Shown here: one piece after another, positions 47,274 to 56,227 of the stretch
Numbering within the stretch: position 1 is the stretch's first letter
Layout of the letters: each line of letters opens with the position of its first letter
NCBI GenBank assembly: GCA_963778895.1
Contig: CAVZVZ010000005.1
Span: 1,860,001-1,924,000, forward strand
From: CAVZVZ01 sp963778895
GTDB lineage: Bacteria; Actinomycetota; Acidimicrobiia; Acidimicrobiales; Acidimicrobilacustridaceae
Reading direction: 5' to 3'
DNA length: 64,000 bases
Notes under the pieces: generated by a model
What the model was told of the DNA's origin: nothing
The model's input: only the letters and a program-made list of their open reading frames with translations
Database searches by the model: none
Position numbers and translations under genes: made by a program

Positions 47274-47317
47274 TCAGCGCGCTCGGAGGGACTCGAACCC
47301 CCAACCTTCTGATCCGT
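47274..47317 (-). repeat. Intact-end copy of the 44-bp repeat (tRNA-Arg 3' half)
   Basis: Identical to 44516-44559. It includes the T-arm, variable loop and 3' acceptor strand of the tRNA-Arg gene on the minus strand. It defines the right border of the islet. Confidence 0.85.
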
Positions 47318-47351
47318 AGTCAGATGCTCTATCCAATTGAGCTACGAGCGC
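47278..47351 (-). tRNA. tRNA-Arg (ACG)
   Basis: Minus-strand sequence begins GCGCTCGTAGCTCAATTGGA and pairs its acceptor GCGCTCG with CGAGCGC. The anticodon stem-loop reads CTGACTACGGATCAG with anticodon ACG, and the T-arm is GGGGGTTCGAGTCCCTC. All arms are standard. The 3' side is duplicated at 44516-44559, marking it as an integration target. Confidence 0.96.
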
Positions 47352-47398
47352 AGGGAGGTCGCAGTCTACGGGACGGTCCCGAGGGCCCACCAACCGCT

Positions 47399-48748
47399 TC
47401 AGGTCTCGGCGCCTGCGCCCGCCCAGCGGCCCCGACCAGCCTTCTTGGCCCGGTACAACGCCCGGTCGGCCTGTTCGAGGAAGTGGTCGGGATCGAATTC
47501 GCCATCGGTCACGGTGGCCACCCCGACACTCGCCCCCAGGGCGAGCACCTCGCCGGCCACCACGAAGGGCTCCCCCAACGCGGCGACGATGCGCGAAGCA
47601 ATCGCCGCCGCGTCCTCCTCGCTCGCCAGGCCCGACGCGACGACGGCGAACTCGTCGCCACCGAGTCGGGACACCACGTCACCGGGACGCACCACGTGTT
47701 CCAGTCGCCGGGCCACCTCGACCAGCACCATGTCGCCCACGGCGTGCCCGTACCGATCGTTCACGGCCTTGAACCCGTCGAGATCCACGAACAACGCGCC
47801 GATCATGTGCGCGTCCGAGTCCCGTTCGAGTCCGTCGAGCGCGGCCCAGAACCCACCGCGGTTGGCGACACCGGTCAGCGCATCGAGTCGCGCGGCGCGG
47901 CGCAGGCTCAACACCTGATGGCGCCACACGAGGATGAGGCGCAGCATCTTCACCATCACTTCGAGGGCGTACGCATGCGTCTCGGCGTCGGCGCCCCCGG
48001 CATGACGACCGAAGGCCACCACCGAGTACGAACCGTGCAAGGGATCTGGCACCGGCACTCCCCAGACGTGCGTGAAGTTCGCGTCGCGTGCGCCGGCGGC
48101 GAACACGGGATCCAACTCGTCGATGACGGCCAGAACCTCGTCGCCGGTTTGAGACACGCGCGCCCACGGGGTGTGCGGATCATCCAAGCCGCCGAGCGCG
48201 AGCAGCGTCGAACTGCCCGCCCCGCGGGCCTTCCCCTCGTCGTCGAGGAAGCACACCGCATAGTCGATGCCCTCGTGGCGCCACAGCCCGAACTCGGGAA
48301 CGAGCGAGATCGCTTCCTCGGTCCGCCCACCCGTGGTGAGCAGGTCCATGATCCGATCTTGCAGATCGTGATCACCCGAATAGCGGCCGAACACCGCGAC
48401 GTGGTCCTCCTCGCCGCCGCGTGCATCGCGAGCGACGAGCGTCGCGTTGAGCTCCACGCGTATCCACGCACCCTCACGCGTACGCAACCGATAGAACGCA
48501 GGAGTGACAGGTAGTGCCACTTCGTCGGTCGACATGCGGCCCAACACGCTCAGCGCACGTGCCAAGTCGTCGGGATGCAGGTGTTGGGCGATCGACGTCC
48601 CGAGGATGTCGTCGTTCGCGTAGCCGAGCAGCCGCCGCGCGAAGTCGTTGGCCCACACCACGTCACCGCTCCCGTCGAGCAGTGCCGCGAAATCGGTCAG
48701 CTGGTCGAGCGCACGGGCCGCCACTGCCCCCAGCTCGTCACTGGGCAT
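47399..48748 (-). CDS. PAS-GGDEF diguanylate cyclase
   Basis: A 449-residue protein. An N-terminal PAS domain (LLDGSGDVVWANDFARRLLG) is followed by a variable sensory region and a C-terminal GGDEF domain. The active site RLGGDEFAVV is complete and the domain starts DALTGVANRGGFWAAL. It would make cyclic di-GMP from two GTP. No membrane helix is present, so it is cytosolic. A second GGDEF protein lies at 53106-54678. Confidence 0.9.
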   Translation of the reverse strand: MPSDELGAVAARALDQLTDFAALLDGSGDVVWANDFARRLLGYANDDILGTSIAQHLHPDDLARALSVLGRMSTDEVALPVTPAFYRLRTREGAWIRVELNATLVARDARGGEEDHVAVFGRYSGDHDLQDRIMDLLTTGGRTEEAISLVPEFGLWRHEGIDYAVCFLDDEGKARGAGSSTLLALGGLDDPHTPWARVSQTGDEVLAVIDELDPVFAAGARDANFTHVWGVPVPDPLHGSYSVVAFGRHAGGADAETHAYALEVMVKMLRLILVWRHQVLSLRRAARLDALTGVANRGGFWAALDGLERDSDAHMIGALFVDLDGFKAVNDRYGHAVGDMVLVEVARRLEHVVRPGDVVSRLGGDEFAVVASGLASEEDAAAIASRIVAALGEPFVVAGEVLALGASVGVATVTDGEFDPDHFLEQADRALYRAKKAGRGRWAGAGAET

Positions 48749-48800
48749 GGCTCAAGCGTGCCAGACGCGGCCCTCCGCATCGGGGACATCCTTTGCTGGC

Positions 48801-49634
48801 TCAAAGCGCGTCGAGGCCGGGCAGCACCGACTCGACGAACTCGTCGAGTCGGGCCCGTCCCTCGCTCGGCCAGCCGCAGATGGCGTAGCCGAAGCCAGCC
48901 TCGGTCAGCCGTTCCGCATACCGGCGGACCGAGTCCCAGGATTGCGACAGGTCGAGCGATGCCGATCGGAGGATCGCCGCCGGGTCGCGGCCCGCTTCTT
49001 CGGCCAAGCGATCGAGCAACTGCGACTTGCGCGTCAACTCGGACACTCCCCCGAACGAGTGCCACACATCCGCGTGCTTGGCGACGAGCGGGAGCATCTT
49101 GCGTTCGCCACTCGCACCGATCCAGATCGGTGGCCGCGGCTGCTGCACGGGAGATGGCTGCAGCGTCGCGCCATGTAACTCGAAATGTTTGCCGGTGAAC
49201 GACACGTCGGCGTTGGTGAGCAAGCCATCGATCATCGTGAGCGCCTCATCCAGCATCTCGATGCGTTCGCTCGTCGACGGGAACGGGAACCCGAGCTCTC
49301 GGTGCTCCTTGTCGAACCACGCCGCGCCCAACGACAACTCGAGGCGGCCGTGCGAAACGTGATCGATCGTGATCGCCTCGGAGGCGAGCAGCGACGGATG
49401 GCGATACGTCACTCCCGTGACGAGTAGCCCCAGACGCACGTTCTTCGTGAGCGCGGCCAATGCCGCCAACGTCGTGTAGCCCTCGAAGCACTCGCCGGGC
49501 CCGTCGCCGTACATCGGTTGGAAGTGATCGAAGCCCCAGATGCCGTCGAAACCGGTTCCGTCGGCCCAAACAGCACGAGCGGCGAGCTCGTCCCACGTCA
49601 TCCGTTGTTGTGCGAGATCCAGACCGAGGCGCAT
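48801..49634 (-). CDS. LLM-class F420-dependent oxidoreductase
   Basis: A 277-residue TIM-barrel protein. Landmarks are LGLLVTGVTYRHPSLLAS, RLELSLGAAWFDKEHRELGF, and IWIGASGERKMLPLVAKHAD. It is a paralogue of the protein at 2516-3385, sharing several of these blocks. The ATG at 49634 (MRLGLDLAQQ) fits the first strand. It stands between the PAS-GGDEF gene and the NuoF-like gene, on the same strand as both. Confidence 0.9.
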   Translation of the reverse strand: MRLGLDLAQQRMTWDELAARAVWADGTGFDGIWGFDHFQPMYGDGPGECFEGYTTLAALAALTKNVRLGLLVTGVTYRHPSLLASEAITIDHVSHGRLELSLGAAWFDKEHRELGFPFPSTSERIEMLDEALTMIDGLLTNADVSFTGKHFELHGATLQPSPVQQPRPPIWIGASGERKMLPLVAKHADVWHSFGGVSELTRKSQLLDRLAEEAGRDPAAILRSASLDLSQSWDSVRRYAERLTEAGFGYAICGWPSEGRARLDEFVESVLPGLDAL

Positions 49635-49659
49635 GCTGGGAGTCTGTCACCGCTGAGTG

Positions 49660-51162
49660 TCAGCGGGGAGCGGCTCTGGCGCGGGTGCGCAGTATCAGTG
49701 CGAGGGTCGGGCACGCCGCCGCGGCGCGGCGAGCGTGGACCTCGAGATTGGCCGGGATCGGTTTGGGGTCGATGATCGGGAAACCCCATCGGTCGAGCTG
49801 GATGCGTTCCGGGAACCACTCGGCGCACAGCCCGTGCGCGTCGCAACGAATTGGGTCGACGACCACCTCGAGACTCATCGCCATCCACCCGATCGTCGGA
49901 GTCGGGAGCAGCGGTGCGGCGGGCGGGCAGGGGCCTCGTTCGGCGTGCAGCGCGGCGTGGTCCCGGAACGTCGTCAGGCTGCTGTACACGAACCGCACGA
50001 CGCCGTCGGGATGCTTGCACGCGCCGCGCCCCTTGATCAGGCCCATCAGGCGGCCGACCTCTTCCCAGGCGGCGTGGGAGTGGCGCCCCACGACGAGCTC
50101 GTCCATGCCGCGTGCCATCTCGTCGAGCCCGTAAACGCACGGTCCGCACTGGCCTGCGTTCTGGTCGGCCAACCACCGCGTGACCCGTGCCGTCTCGGCC
50201 AGGCCGCACGCGCCGGCCGGCAGGGCGAAGATCGCACCGCAGCCCGGACTCGATCCGACCGCGGCCAGTGCCTCCGGATCCAACGTCAGGTTCGTGATGT
50301 CGGCGTTCGGGACCCACGTACCGAAGTAGCCGCCGATCAAGACGGCGTCGATGTTGGCCAGGTCTCCCCCGGCCGCCTTCAAGGCGCTGCTGATCAAGGA
50401 CCCGCCGGTCATCTCGTACACGCCGGGCGCGGCCACTGCCCCGGTTACGGTGACGAGCCTTGTGCCGGGGTCACTGGCCGTGCCCAACGTTCGGTACCAC
50501 TGGGGCCCGAATCGGGCGATGAGCGCCAGGTGGGCCAAGGTCTCGACGTTGTCGACGAGTGTTGGTCGACCGCGCACACCGCGTTCGAATGGTCGTGGCG
50601 GAACGAACGTCGGCTTGGCGTCACCACCGTTGATCCAGTGCACGAGTGCGGACTCTTCGCCGGCAACGTATCGACTCGGAGTCTCGGCGATCCGCACGAG
50701 GGGTTCGTGCCGCGACGCAGCCCGCCGTTCTTGGAGAGCGGCATCGAGTGCCGCGCGCAGGGCGGGTTGTCCTCGCTCGATGCACAGCACCACTTCGCGG
50801 GCCCGGGTAGCCCCCGCGGCCAGTACTGCGCCGTCGAGTACCAGATGCGGAGCGAAACGAAGGAGCGTCTTGTCCTTCGCGCTGAGCGGTTCACCTTCGG
50901 TTCCGTTGGCGACGACCACCGACGGGCCGCGTCGAGCGGCCACGGCGCGGAGCTTGGTGGCGGTGGGGAAACCCGCACCGCCGCGTCCCCGTAGGCCCGA
51001 TTGGTCGACCGCGGCGATCAGGTCGCGGGGTTGACGCGGCAACGGTCCGTATCGCGCGACGTGGTCGGCGAGGCGGGTGGTCGGCGGATTGGCGGTCAGG
51101 CGCGCAGGATCGTCGCCGGGCAGCGTGTCGGGTACCAACAATGGTTCGGCGGCCGCCATCAC
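49660..51162 (-). CDS. NuoF-like flavoprotein fused to a ferredoxin
   Basis: A 500-residue protein. Residues 1-380 are NuoF (complex I 51-kDa) like: GLRGRGGAGFPTATKL, VVANGTEGEPLSAKDK, RYVAGEESALVHWINGG, LVDNVETLAHLALIARFG, then Fe-S cysteines in GQCGPCVYGLDE and GACKHPDG. From about residue 420 comes a short ferredoxin (VDPIRCDAHGLCAEWFPE, then an AACPTLAL cysteine). It would oxidise NAD(P)H through FMN and pass electrons to ferredoxin. It begins one base after the stop of the membrane protein gene in an ApbE operon. Confidence 0.88.
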   Translation of the reverse strand: MMAAAEPLLVPDTLPGDDPARLTANPPTTRLADHVARYGPLPRQPRDLIAAVDQSGLRGRGGAGFPTATKLRAVAARRGPSVVVANGTEGEPLSAKDKTLLRFAPHLVLDGAVLAAGATRAREVVLCIERGQPALRAALDAALQERRAASRHEPLVRIAETPSRYVAGEESALVHWINGGDAKPTFVPPRPFERGVRGRPTLVDNVETLAHLALIARFGPQWYRTLGTASDPGTRLVTVTGAVAAPGVYEMTGGSLISSALKAAGGDLANIDAVLIGGYFGTWVPNADITNLTLDPEALAAVGSSPGCGAIFALPAGACGLAETARVTRWLADQNAGQCGPCVYGLDEMARGMDELVVGRHSHAAWEEVGRLMGLIKGRGACKHPDGVVRFVYSSLTTFRDHAALHAERGPCPPAAPLLPTPTIGWMAMSLEVVVDPIRCDAHGLCAEWFPERIQLDRWGFPIIDPKPIPANLEVHARRAAAACPTLALILRTRARAAPR

Positions 51163-51163
51163 G

Positions 51164-51754
51164 TCAGACCCTGACCCGACCGCGAGCGGAAGGGGTGATG
51201 TCGCGATGCTTGCTGTCGATGGGGGCGGAAGCGACGCGCCAGAGCGTGGCGGCGATCACCGCCGTGAGGCAGAGGCCGTCGAGCAGCAGCACCCACGAGC
51301 GTCCGGTGTCGGTGCCGATACCGAGTCCGTGCACGAAGGCGATCGGCCAACACGCGTACGCCGTCCAGTGCACCGCCCGCCAGGCCGTGTAGCCGAGTCG
51401 TTGGCGCAGCAGGCTCGTGATGACGAGGGCCAGGAGAAGATCGAGCGCCACCGCGCCCAGGCCGAGCCAAAGGGGACGGTACGCGGATCGGAAGGGCACG
51501 ATCGCATCGAGCCAGCGGATCGGCGTGTAGCCATCGATGATGGCGGCCCCGATGTGAACCGCGAGGAACGCGACGGCGAGCAATGACACGTTCTTGTGCA
51601 CCGCGGCGATGACGAACCGGGGCCAGCCGTTCGACTGCCAGCGCTGTACCTGCAGGATCCCGAGCACGGTGGTGATCGTGAGAAGGACGATCGACACCAC
51701 GCCGGTTCCGCGTGTGAGGTACCAGAGGGCCTCGGTGTTCACCGCGGCGAACAT
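51164..51754 (-). CDS. Ferric-reductase-like heme membrane protein
   Basis: A 196-residue protein with about six helices. Spaced histidines (AAVHKNVSLLAVAFLAVHIG, and VHWTAYACWPIAFVHG) match the heme-b pairs of the ferric reductase-like transmembrane domain (MsrQ/FRD-like). ATG 51754 has AGGAGG six bases upstream. It lies between apbE and the NuoF-ferredoxin gene. It probably passes electrons across the membrane. Confidence 0.85.
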   Translation of the reverse strand: MFAAVNTEALWYLTRGTGVVSIVLLTITTVLGILQVQRWQSNGWPRFVIAAVHKNVSLLAVAFLAVHIGAAIIDGYTPIRWLDAIVPFRSAYRPLWLGLGAVALDLLLALVITSLLRQRLGYTAWRAVHWTAYACWPIAFVHGLGIGTDTGRSWVLLLDGLCLTAVIAATLWRVASAPIDSKHRDITPSARGRVRV

Positions 51755-51799
51755 GTCGCCTCCTCGAGCTCGGCGGGCCACGATCCGACGTGAACGACC

Positions 51800-52702
51800 T
51801 CACCGTGGGTCGCGCACGAGCCGGGCCGGGAGCCCGAGGTGATCCAGCCAGTCCGGTGCATCCGCACCGAGCACCATGGCGGCAGTGGTGGCGGTGTTCG
51901 CCGCGAGGCAGGACGCCGCGGCCACGGTCACGGTGCGCCAATACGGAGGCACCGGACGGCCGGTGTGGGGGTCGAGAAGGTGATGGAGGGCTTCGTCGCC
52001 GCGCCGCCAGTGGCGATTGACCGTTCCCGATGTCGCCAGGCCGCCCTCGTGGAGGCTGATCACCGGCCCGTCACCGAGTTCGGGGTCGGTGGCATGGTCA
52101 TCGGTGACGCGGACGACCCAACCCTCGGGCGGTGGCGCACCGACCATGGCGAGATCGCCGCCCAAGCCCACCAGCACTCCCCCACCTGTGGCGTTGGCGG
52201 CGGCGGCCGCGGCTCGGTCTGCGCACCAAGCCTTCGCGGTGGCGCCGAGGTCGAGCTGTACGCCGGGCGGGAGTACGACCGTTTCGTGCTGCAGGTCGAT
52301 GTTCACGTGCTGCCACGCGGCCTGGCGTGGTAGCTCGAAGACCAACGGTGGTCCGACGGGCGGCACCGAGGCGAAGTCGCGGTCGTAGCCGAGCGCCTGC
52401 ATCGACGCGCCGAGCGTCGGATCGACGAGGCCGTCGGTCGCGTGTGCCGCGTCGACGGCAACGGAGATGGCCTCCAGCAACAAGGTCGACACACGGCGTG
52501 GTGTGTTGTCTCCCGTCGAGAACGCGTTGTTCAGTGCTACGAGCTCGGAGTCATCGCGGAACCGACTGCACGCGGCATCGACGTCGGCGATCTCGTGCTC
52601 GACGTGGGCCCGGGCGGTTGCGAGATCGCGGTCATCGGCGACCCACACCACGGCCGTGGTACCCAACGCGGCGAACTGAACGACCGAGTTCGTTTCGCTC
52701 AC
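51800..52702 (-). CDS. apbE: FAD:protein FMN transferase
   Basis: A 300-residue ApbE-family protein. FRDDSELVALNNAF, then the LDLGATAKAWCADRAA block, VLVGLGGDLAMVG and TSGTVNRHW are all conserved in ApbE. It attaches FMN to a Thr/Ser in flavinylation motifs of partner proteins. The GTG start overlaps the stop of the small gene upstream (GTGA). No FMN-binding-domain protein is encoded nearby, so its target is not obvious from this window. Confidence 0.92.
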   Translation of the reverse strand: MSETNSVVQFAALGTTAVVWVADDRDLATARAHVEHEIADVDAACSRFRDDSELVALNNAFSTGDNTPRRVSTLLLEAISVAVDAAHATDGLVDPTLGASMQALGYDRDFASVPPVGPPLVFELPRQAAWQHVNIDLQHETVVLPPGVQLDLGATAKAWCADRAAAAAANATGGGVLVGLGGDLAMVGAPPPEGWVVRVTDDHATDPELGDGPVISLHEGGLATSGTVNRHWRRGDEALHHLLDPHTGRPVPPYWRTVTVAAASCLAANTATTAAMVLGADAPDWLDHLGLPARLVRDPR

Positions 52703-53010
52703 GAGGATCCCGAAGACGCCCGTGGGCGGTTGCGAGATGAGCTCGGAGGGTTCGTGGGCGGCGAGACCTTCGACGACGATGACGACGAACCGCTCCTCGG
52801 CGTCGTCGTGCTGGTCGTCGCGGAGCCAGTGCCGCGGTTGTTCTGGACCGTCGGCTGGTTCGTCGAGTTGTTGGTCGTCGTCTGCGATGACGCCGCGGGA
52901 ATCGCGAACACCACCGCACAGGTAGCGGCCACGCCAGCCGCGCCGGCGGCGAGCCAGCCGGTTACGACGCGAGTTCGGTGCAGACCATCATCTCGGTGTC
53001 GGGGAGCCAT
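52699..53010 (-). CDS. Small anchored Ser/Thr-rich protein in the ApbE operon
   Basis: A 103-residue protein with one membrane helix (VVTGWLAAGAAGVAATCAVV) followed by a low-complexity Ser/Thr/Asn-rich stretch. It overlaps apbE by four bases. No FMN-binding domain is present. The GTGSATTS segment only weakly resembles ApbE flavinylation motifs (DxxSGAT), so I do not claim it is the flavinylated subunit. Confidence 0.6.
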   Translation of the reverse strand: MAPRHRDDGLHRTRVVTGWLAAGAAGVAATCAVVFAIPAASSQTTTNNSTNQPTVQNNRGTGSATTSTTTPRSGSSSSSSKVSPPTNPPSSSRNRPRASSGSS

Positions 53011-53105
53011 GCCTACATTGTCGGGGTTCTACGCGCGTTTGTGGGTGTGAACTGGATAAGAACTTGGTGAAGAAAGCTCGGATAAAGCCCAGTTCAGACC
53101 GGGTT

Positions 53106-54678
53106 TCAGGGGTTCGGGCGTCGGGTGCGTTTGTCGTCGTACATGGCGTGATCGGCGCGACGGATGATCGCCACCACGTCATCGTCGTCCTCAGCCCGAA
53201 CGCATCCGATGCTCGCGTGAAGCGGCCATTCGGCGCCGGCCCACTCGACCGCCGGCTCCAGGGCGTGCGTGATGCGCTTGCGCAGCCCCGCTTCGCCCGA
53301 GGCCGGCAGGCCTGTGCAAAGCACCACGAACTCGTCGCCGCCGTAACGACCGACCGCGTCACCCGGACGCACGCATTCCGTGAGTCGCCGCGCCACCTCG
53401 ACCAGCACGTGGTCTCCCGCTTCGTGACCGAGCGCGTCGTTGATCTGTTTGAATCCGTCGAGGTCGACGAACGCCACCACCGCGGCCGGCGCCGCCGCCA
53501 GGGTGTCGTGAAGGACTTTGTCGAACGCCTCGCGGTTCAACAGACCGGTCAGCGAGTCGTGGTCGGCTCGGTGCCGCAGCTCGGCCTCGTCGGTCACATC
53601 GGTGAGCACGCCGACGAAACTCGGCTCGCTCCCCTGCGCGCGCACCCGCCGGCAATGCACGGACAGCACCCGCCGATGGTCCGGCGTGGCGTACTCGAGC
53701 CTCACGGTCTCGGCGCCGTCGGCGCTCGTGAACGCCGCCCACTTGTCGCGGCAGTCGACCCGCTGCTCGACGCGCAACCACGTCCATCAGGGACTCCACG
53801 ACACCGACGAACGACGTCAATTGGAACCAGCGACCGTTCCCGAAGGTCACCCGGCCATCACGATCGGCTCGGAACACTGCGATCGGCACCTCTTCGGCGA
53901 GGGTGCGGAACTCTTCCTGGCTGGCGCGGACGGCAGCCTCTTGCTCATGACGTTCGGAGACATCGAGCGAGATCACGACCATCGCGCCTTGGGATGCGTC
54001 GAGCCGATTGGTCACGGTCGACTCGATCCATCGTGTCGAGCCGTCGGGATGCACGGTGCGCAGTTGCATCACGCGTGCCGACCCCGGCGACGCCATCACC
54101 TCGATCCACATCGCCACGGCCGGATCGCGATCCTCGGGATGAAGCAACTCGACGAGGTTCGTCGCGACCAGATCGTCGATGTCGCGACCGAACACGGCCA
54201 ACGCGTCACCTTCGGTGCGTTGCAGAACGCCGACGGGATCCACTTCTTGGTAGGTCCACGCCGGGGCCTCGTGCCGCGGCGTGATCTCCCGCACGCCGCG
54301 CACATCGGTCGGCCCGAGATCGGTGGTGCCGAGCAGCACGGCCCGCACGCCCGGCTGGTGCAGCAGGTTCACCGCTGACAACTCGATCAGGCGCCAGCGC
54401 TGGCCCACACGCGACCGCACCTGCATCTCGTACAGCTCACCGGGGTTCTGCATCGAGTCCCACCACAGCTGTACTGCCGCGATCCGGTCGTCCGGGTGGA
54501 GCAGAGAAACCTGATCGGCCCACGTCGCCAGGAGTTGTCCGGCGGGGCGGGTCACGAGCACGGGCGGAAGAGCCGTGCCTCGTGCTGCGCCGTCCCGCGC
54601 GAAGACGGCGTCAACCCCTTCGAACGCCTCGAGAATCTCGTCGTCGGTCCAGACGCGGACCGACGTGGGTTCCGCCAT
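53106..54678 (-). CDS. Multi-PAS GGDEF diguanylate cyclase (one frame break)
   Basis: About 523 residues. Three PAS-like units precede a GGDEF domain starting DHDSLTGLLNREAFDKVL and containing the active site RYGGDEFVVL. PAS segments include MQVRSRVGQRWRLIELSAVN and RTVHPDGSTRWIESTVTN. A break near 53779 joins frames; removing a G restores MDVLRVEQRVD. ATG 54678 (MAEPTSVRVW) is the first start in frame. It would synthesise cyclic di-GMP. Confidence 0.87.
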
Positions 54679-54758
54679 GACCTCCCATCGACCGTTCCGC
54701 TCGGTCGGTTGACGGGCCGTATGGCTCAGCGCAGCCGTGTGAATCAGGGCAAATACGG

Positions 54759-55217
54759 TCAGACGCGGTAGCCGCAGACCGGCCAAGGCGCGGGGCCCTG
54801 CATGGACCAGAGCGCGCGGGCCATCGCGTCTTGCACCTCGGGCGGAGCCCAGCGCGGGTCTTCGCCCACGTGGTTCGGGAAGTGCATGCCGGCGATCCAG
54901 TTCCACGTGCCCTGGCTGAACTGGTACGCGCCGCGGTATGTGCCACCAGGACTGACGGCTTGGTAGTTGTCGGACGACTCGCACCAACGCAGTCGGTAGA
55001 GCTGGTCGTCGTTGAGGACCCAGTCGAACTTGTGCAGGTCGAGCTGTTCGAGCTGATAGGTCGTGATGGCTTCGGCCTGGGAGTGCAGCTCCGCCTCGCT
55101 GTATTGGGCGGGGTCGACGCCCGTCATGCGGTACCACTCCTTCAGCTGTTCGACGGAGCAACTGGAGGCGACGAGGAGGAGCGCGAGGACGAGCCCGATG
55201 CGGGCGAGGAGCTTCAT
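54759..55217 (-). CDS. Rpf/transglycosylase-like lipoprotein
   Basis: A 152-residue exported protein. The signal peptide ends in a lipobox (ALLLVASSC). The C-terminal domain reads RLRWCESSDNYQAVSPGGTY, then RGAYQFSQGTWNWIAG, typical of resuscitation-promoting-factor and transglycosylase-like lysozyme domains; the Glu in WCESSDNY is the catalytic one. It would cleave peptidoglycan. ATG 55217 (MKLLARIG) is preferred over an upstream in-frame start since it starts the signal peptide. Confidence 0.88.
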   Translation of the reverse strand: MKLLARIGLVLALLLVASSCSVEQLKEWYRMTGVDPAQYSEAELHSQAEAITTYQLEQLDLHKFDWVLNDDQLYRLRWCESSDNYQAVSPGGTYRGAYQFSQGTWNWIAGMHFPNHVGEDPRWAPPEVQDAMARALWSMQGPAPWPVCGYRV

Positions 55218-55342
55218 GGAGGTGACAGGGTGGCAACAATTGCAACGCAAGCGCAACAATTGGGGGAGTGACCACCGTCACATTGATGGCCCTCTGCAGG
55301 TCAGAGACGAGATGAGGGCCGCCCAAAAGGCGGCCCTCATGG

Positions 55343-55431
55343 CGGAGAGGGTGGGATTTGAACCCACGGAGAGCTTGCACCCTCACCTCCTTAGCAGGGA
55401 GGCCCGATCGACCAGACTCTGGCACCTCTCC
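55343..55431 (-). tRNA. tRNA-Ser (GCT)
   Basis: An 89-nt class II tRNA. The minus strand begins GGAGAGGTGCCAGAGTCTGG. Acceptor GGAGAGG pairs with CCTCTCC, the anticodon loop reads CTGCTAA (anticodon GCT), and there is a long variable arm and a T-arm GTGGGTTCAAATCCCAC. It lies 47 bases from a second tRNA-Ser on the same strand. Confidence 0.95.
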
Positions 55432-55477
55432 GTTTCTGGCTCGCCATGCTAGTTGGGGCGGCAGGCCCGGACGCGAG

Positions 55478-55562
55478 CGGAGGGAGGGGGATTCGAACCC
55501 CCGGAGGCGTGAACCTCGCTGGTTTTCAAGACCAGTGCAATCGTCCGCTCTGCCATCCCTCC
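55478..55562 (-). tRNA. tRNA-Ser (TGA)
   Basis: An 85-nt class II tRNA. The minus strand begins GGAGGGATGGCAGAGCGGAC, the anticodon stem-loop is CTGGTCTTGAAAACCAG with anticodon TGA, and the T-arm is GGGGGTTCGAATCCCCC. Acceptor arms GGAGGGA and TCCCTCC pair. It is upstream of tRNA-Ser(GCT) and downstream of a TetR gene on the same strand. Confidence 0.95.
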
Positions 55563-55573
55563 GGGCACCGAGG

Positions 55574-56227
55574 CTAACGGCGCCGACGCGCGCCGAGCAT
55601 CGAAACCCAGAACTCGGCGAGCCAGTCGCGGAACCGATCCTCCGGCCAACCGCGTTCGAGCACCAGCTGGCGGTACAGGCCGCCCGAAATGGATGCCCAA
55701 AGCACATCGCGTACTTCAGCGTCGGTCATGTCGTCGCGCAACGCCCCTTGCGCACGTAGATCGGTCGTGGCCATCGTCATGCCCACGACCCGCTGTTGTT
55801 CGAGCCCGGCGAGGAGCTCGGCCAGCTCCTGTTCCGACCCCGCACCCTGTTCCAGCACATGCCAGAGCGGTGCCGTACGCGAGTGCGCATCGACAGCATG
55901 TTCGGCGAAGATCGCGAACTTTTGCTTCACCGATGTGGCGGCCCCGATTCGCTGCACGAAGTCGCGCTCCGCGATCGGGACAGGCTCGTCGTCACCGGCG
56001 ATGGCGACGTCCACGACTTGCTTGACCACTTCGCGCTTCGGGCCGATCGACGTGTAGACGGTCTCGGTGGAAACGCCGGCCCGGTCGGCGATCGACGCCA
56101 TCGTGGTCGCCGCATAGCCCCTTTCGAGGAGTAGGTCCTTCGCGGCCTGCAGGATCTCCCACCGCGTGCGGCGCGCCTGTTCCTGCCGTTTCGAACTGTC
56201 GTATCGCCTCTTGACGCCCACGGTCAC
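55574..56227 (-). CDS. TetR-family transcriptional regulator
   Basis: A 217-residue TetR protein with the HTH MASIADRAGVSTETVYTSIG. The opening RRYDSSKRQEQARRTRWEIL resembles that of the regulator at 30187. It is divergent from the small barrel gene at 56300, with two inverted repeats in the shared spacer. The start is placed at 56227 as no stronger alternative is seen. Confidence 0.9.
   Translation of the reverse strand: MTVGVKRRYDSSKRQEQARRTRWEILQAAKDLLLERGYAATTMASIADRAGVSTETVYTSIGPKREVVKQVVDVAIAGDDEPVPIAERDFVQRIGAATSVKQKFAIFAEHAVDAHSRTAPLWHVLEQGAGSEQELAELLAGLEQQRVVGMTMATTDLRAQGALRDDMTDAEVRDVLWASISGGLYRQLVLERGWPEDRFRDWLAEFWVSMLGARRRR

Larger units (their letters stand above)
44516..47317. 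mobile_element. Islet bounded by 44-bp tRNA-Arg direct repeats
   Basis: The segment between the two 44-bp repeats (about 2.76 kb) carries a membrane protein, a truncated HAD gene, a tandem 12-bp repeat, palindromic repeats and a Fic-family gene. The intact tRNA at the right end keeps the 5' half; the left repeat is the displaced 3' half. No recombinase gene is present inside, so it is a relic, a satellite, or dependent on a distant integrase. The order of genes outside the islet is otherwise core-like. Confidence 0.7.

Noticed and set aside
52699..53010. The Ser/Thr-rich protein as the ApbE flavinylation target
   Set aside because: The GTGSAT stretch lacks the conserved Asp and context of known FMN-attachment motifs.
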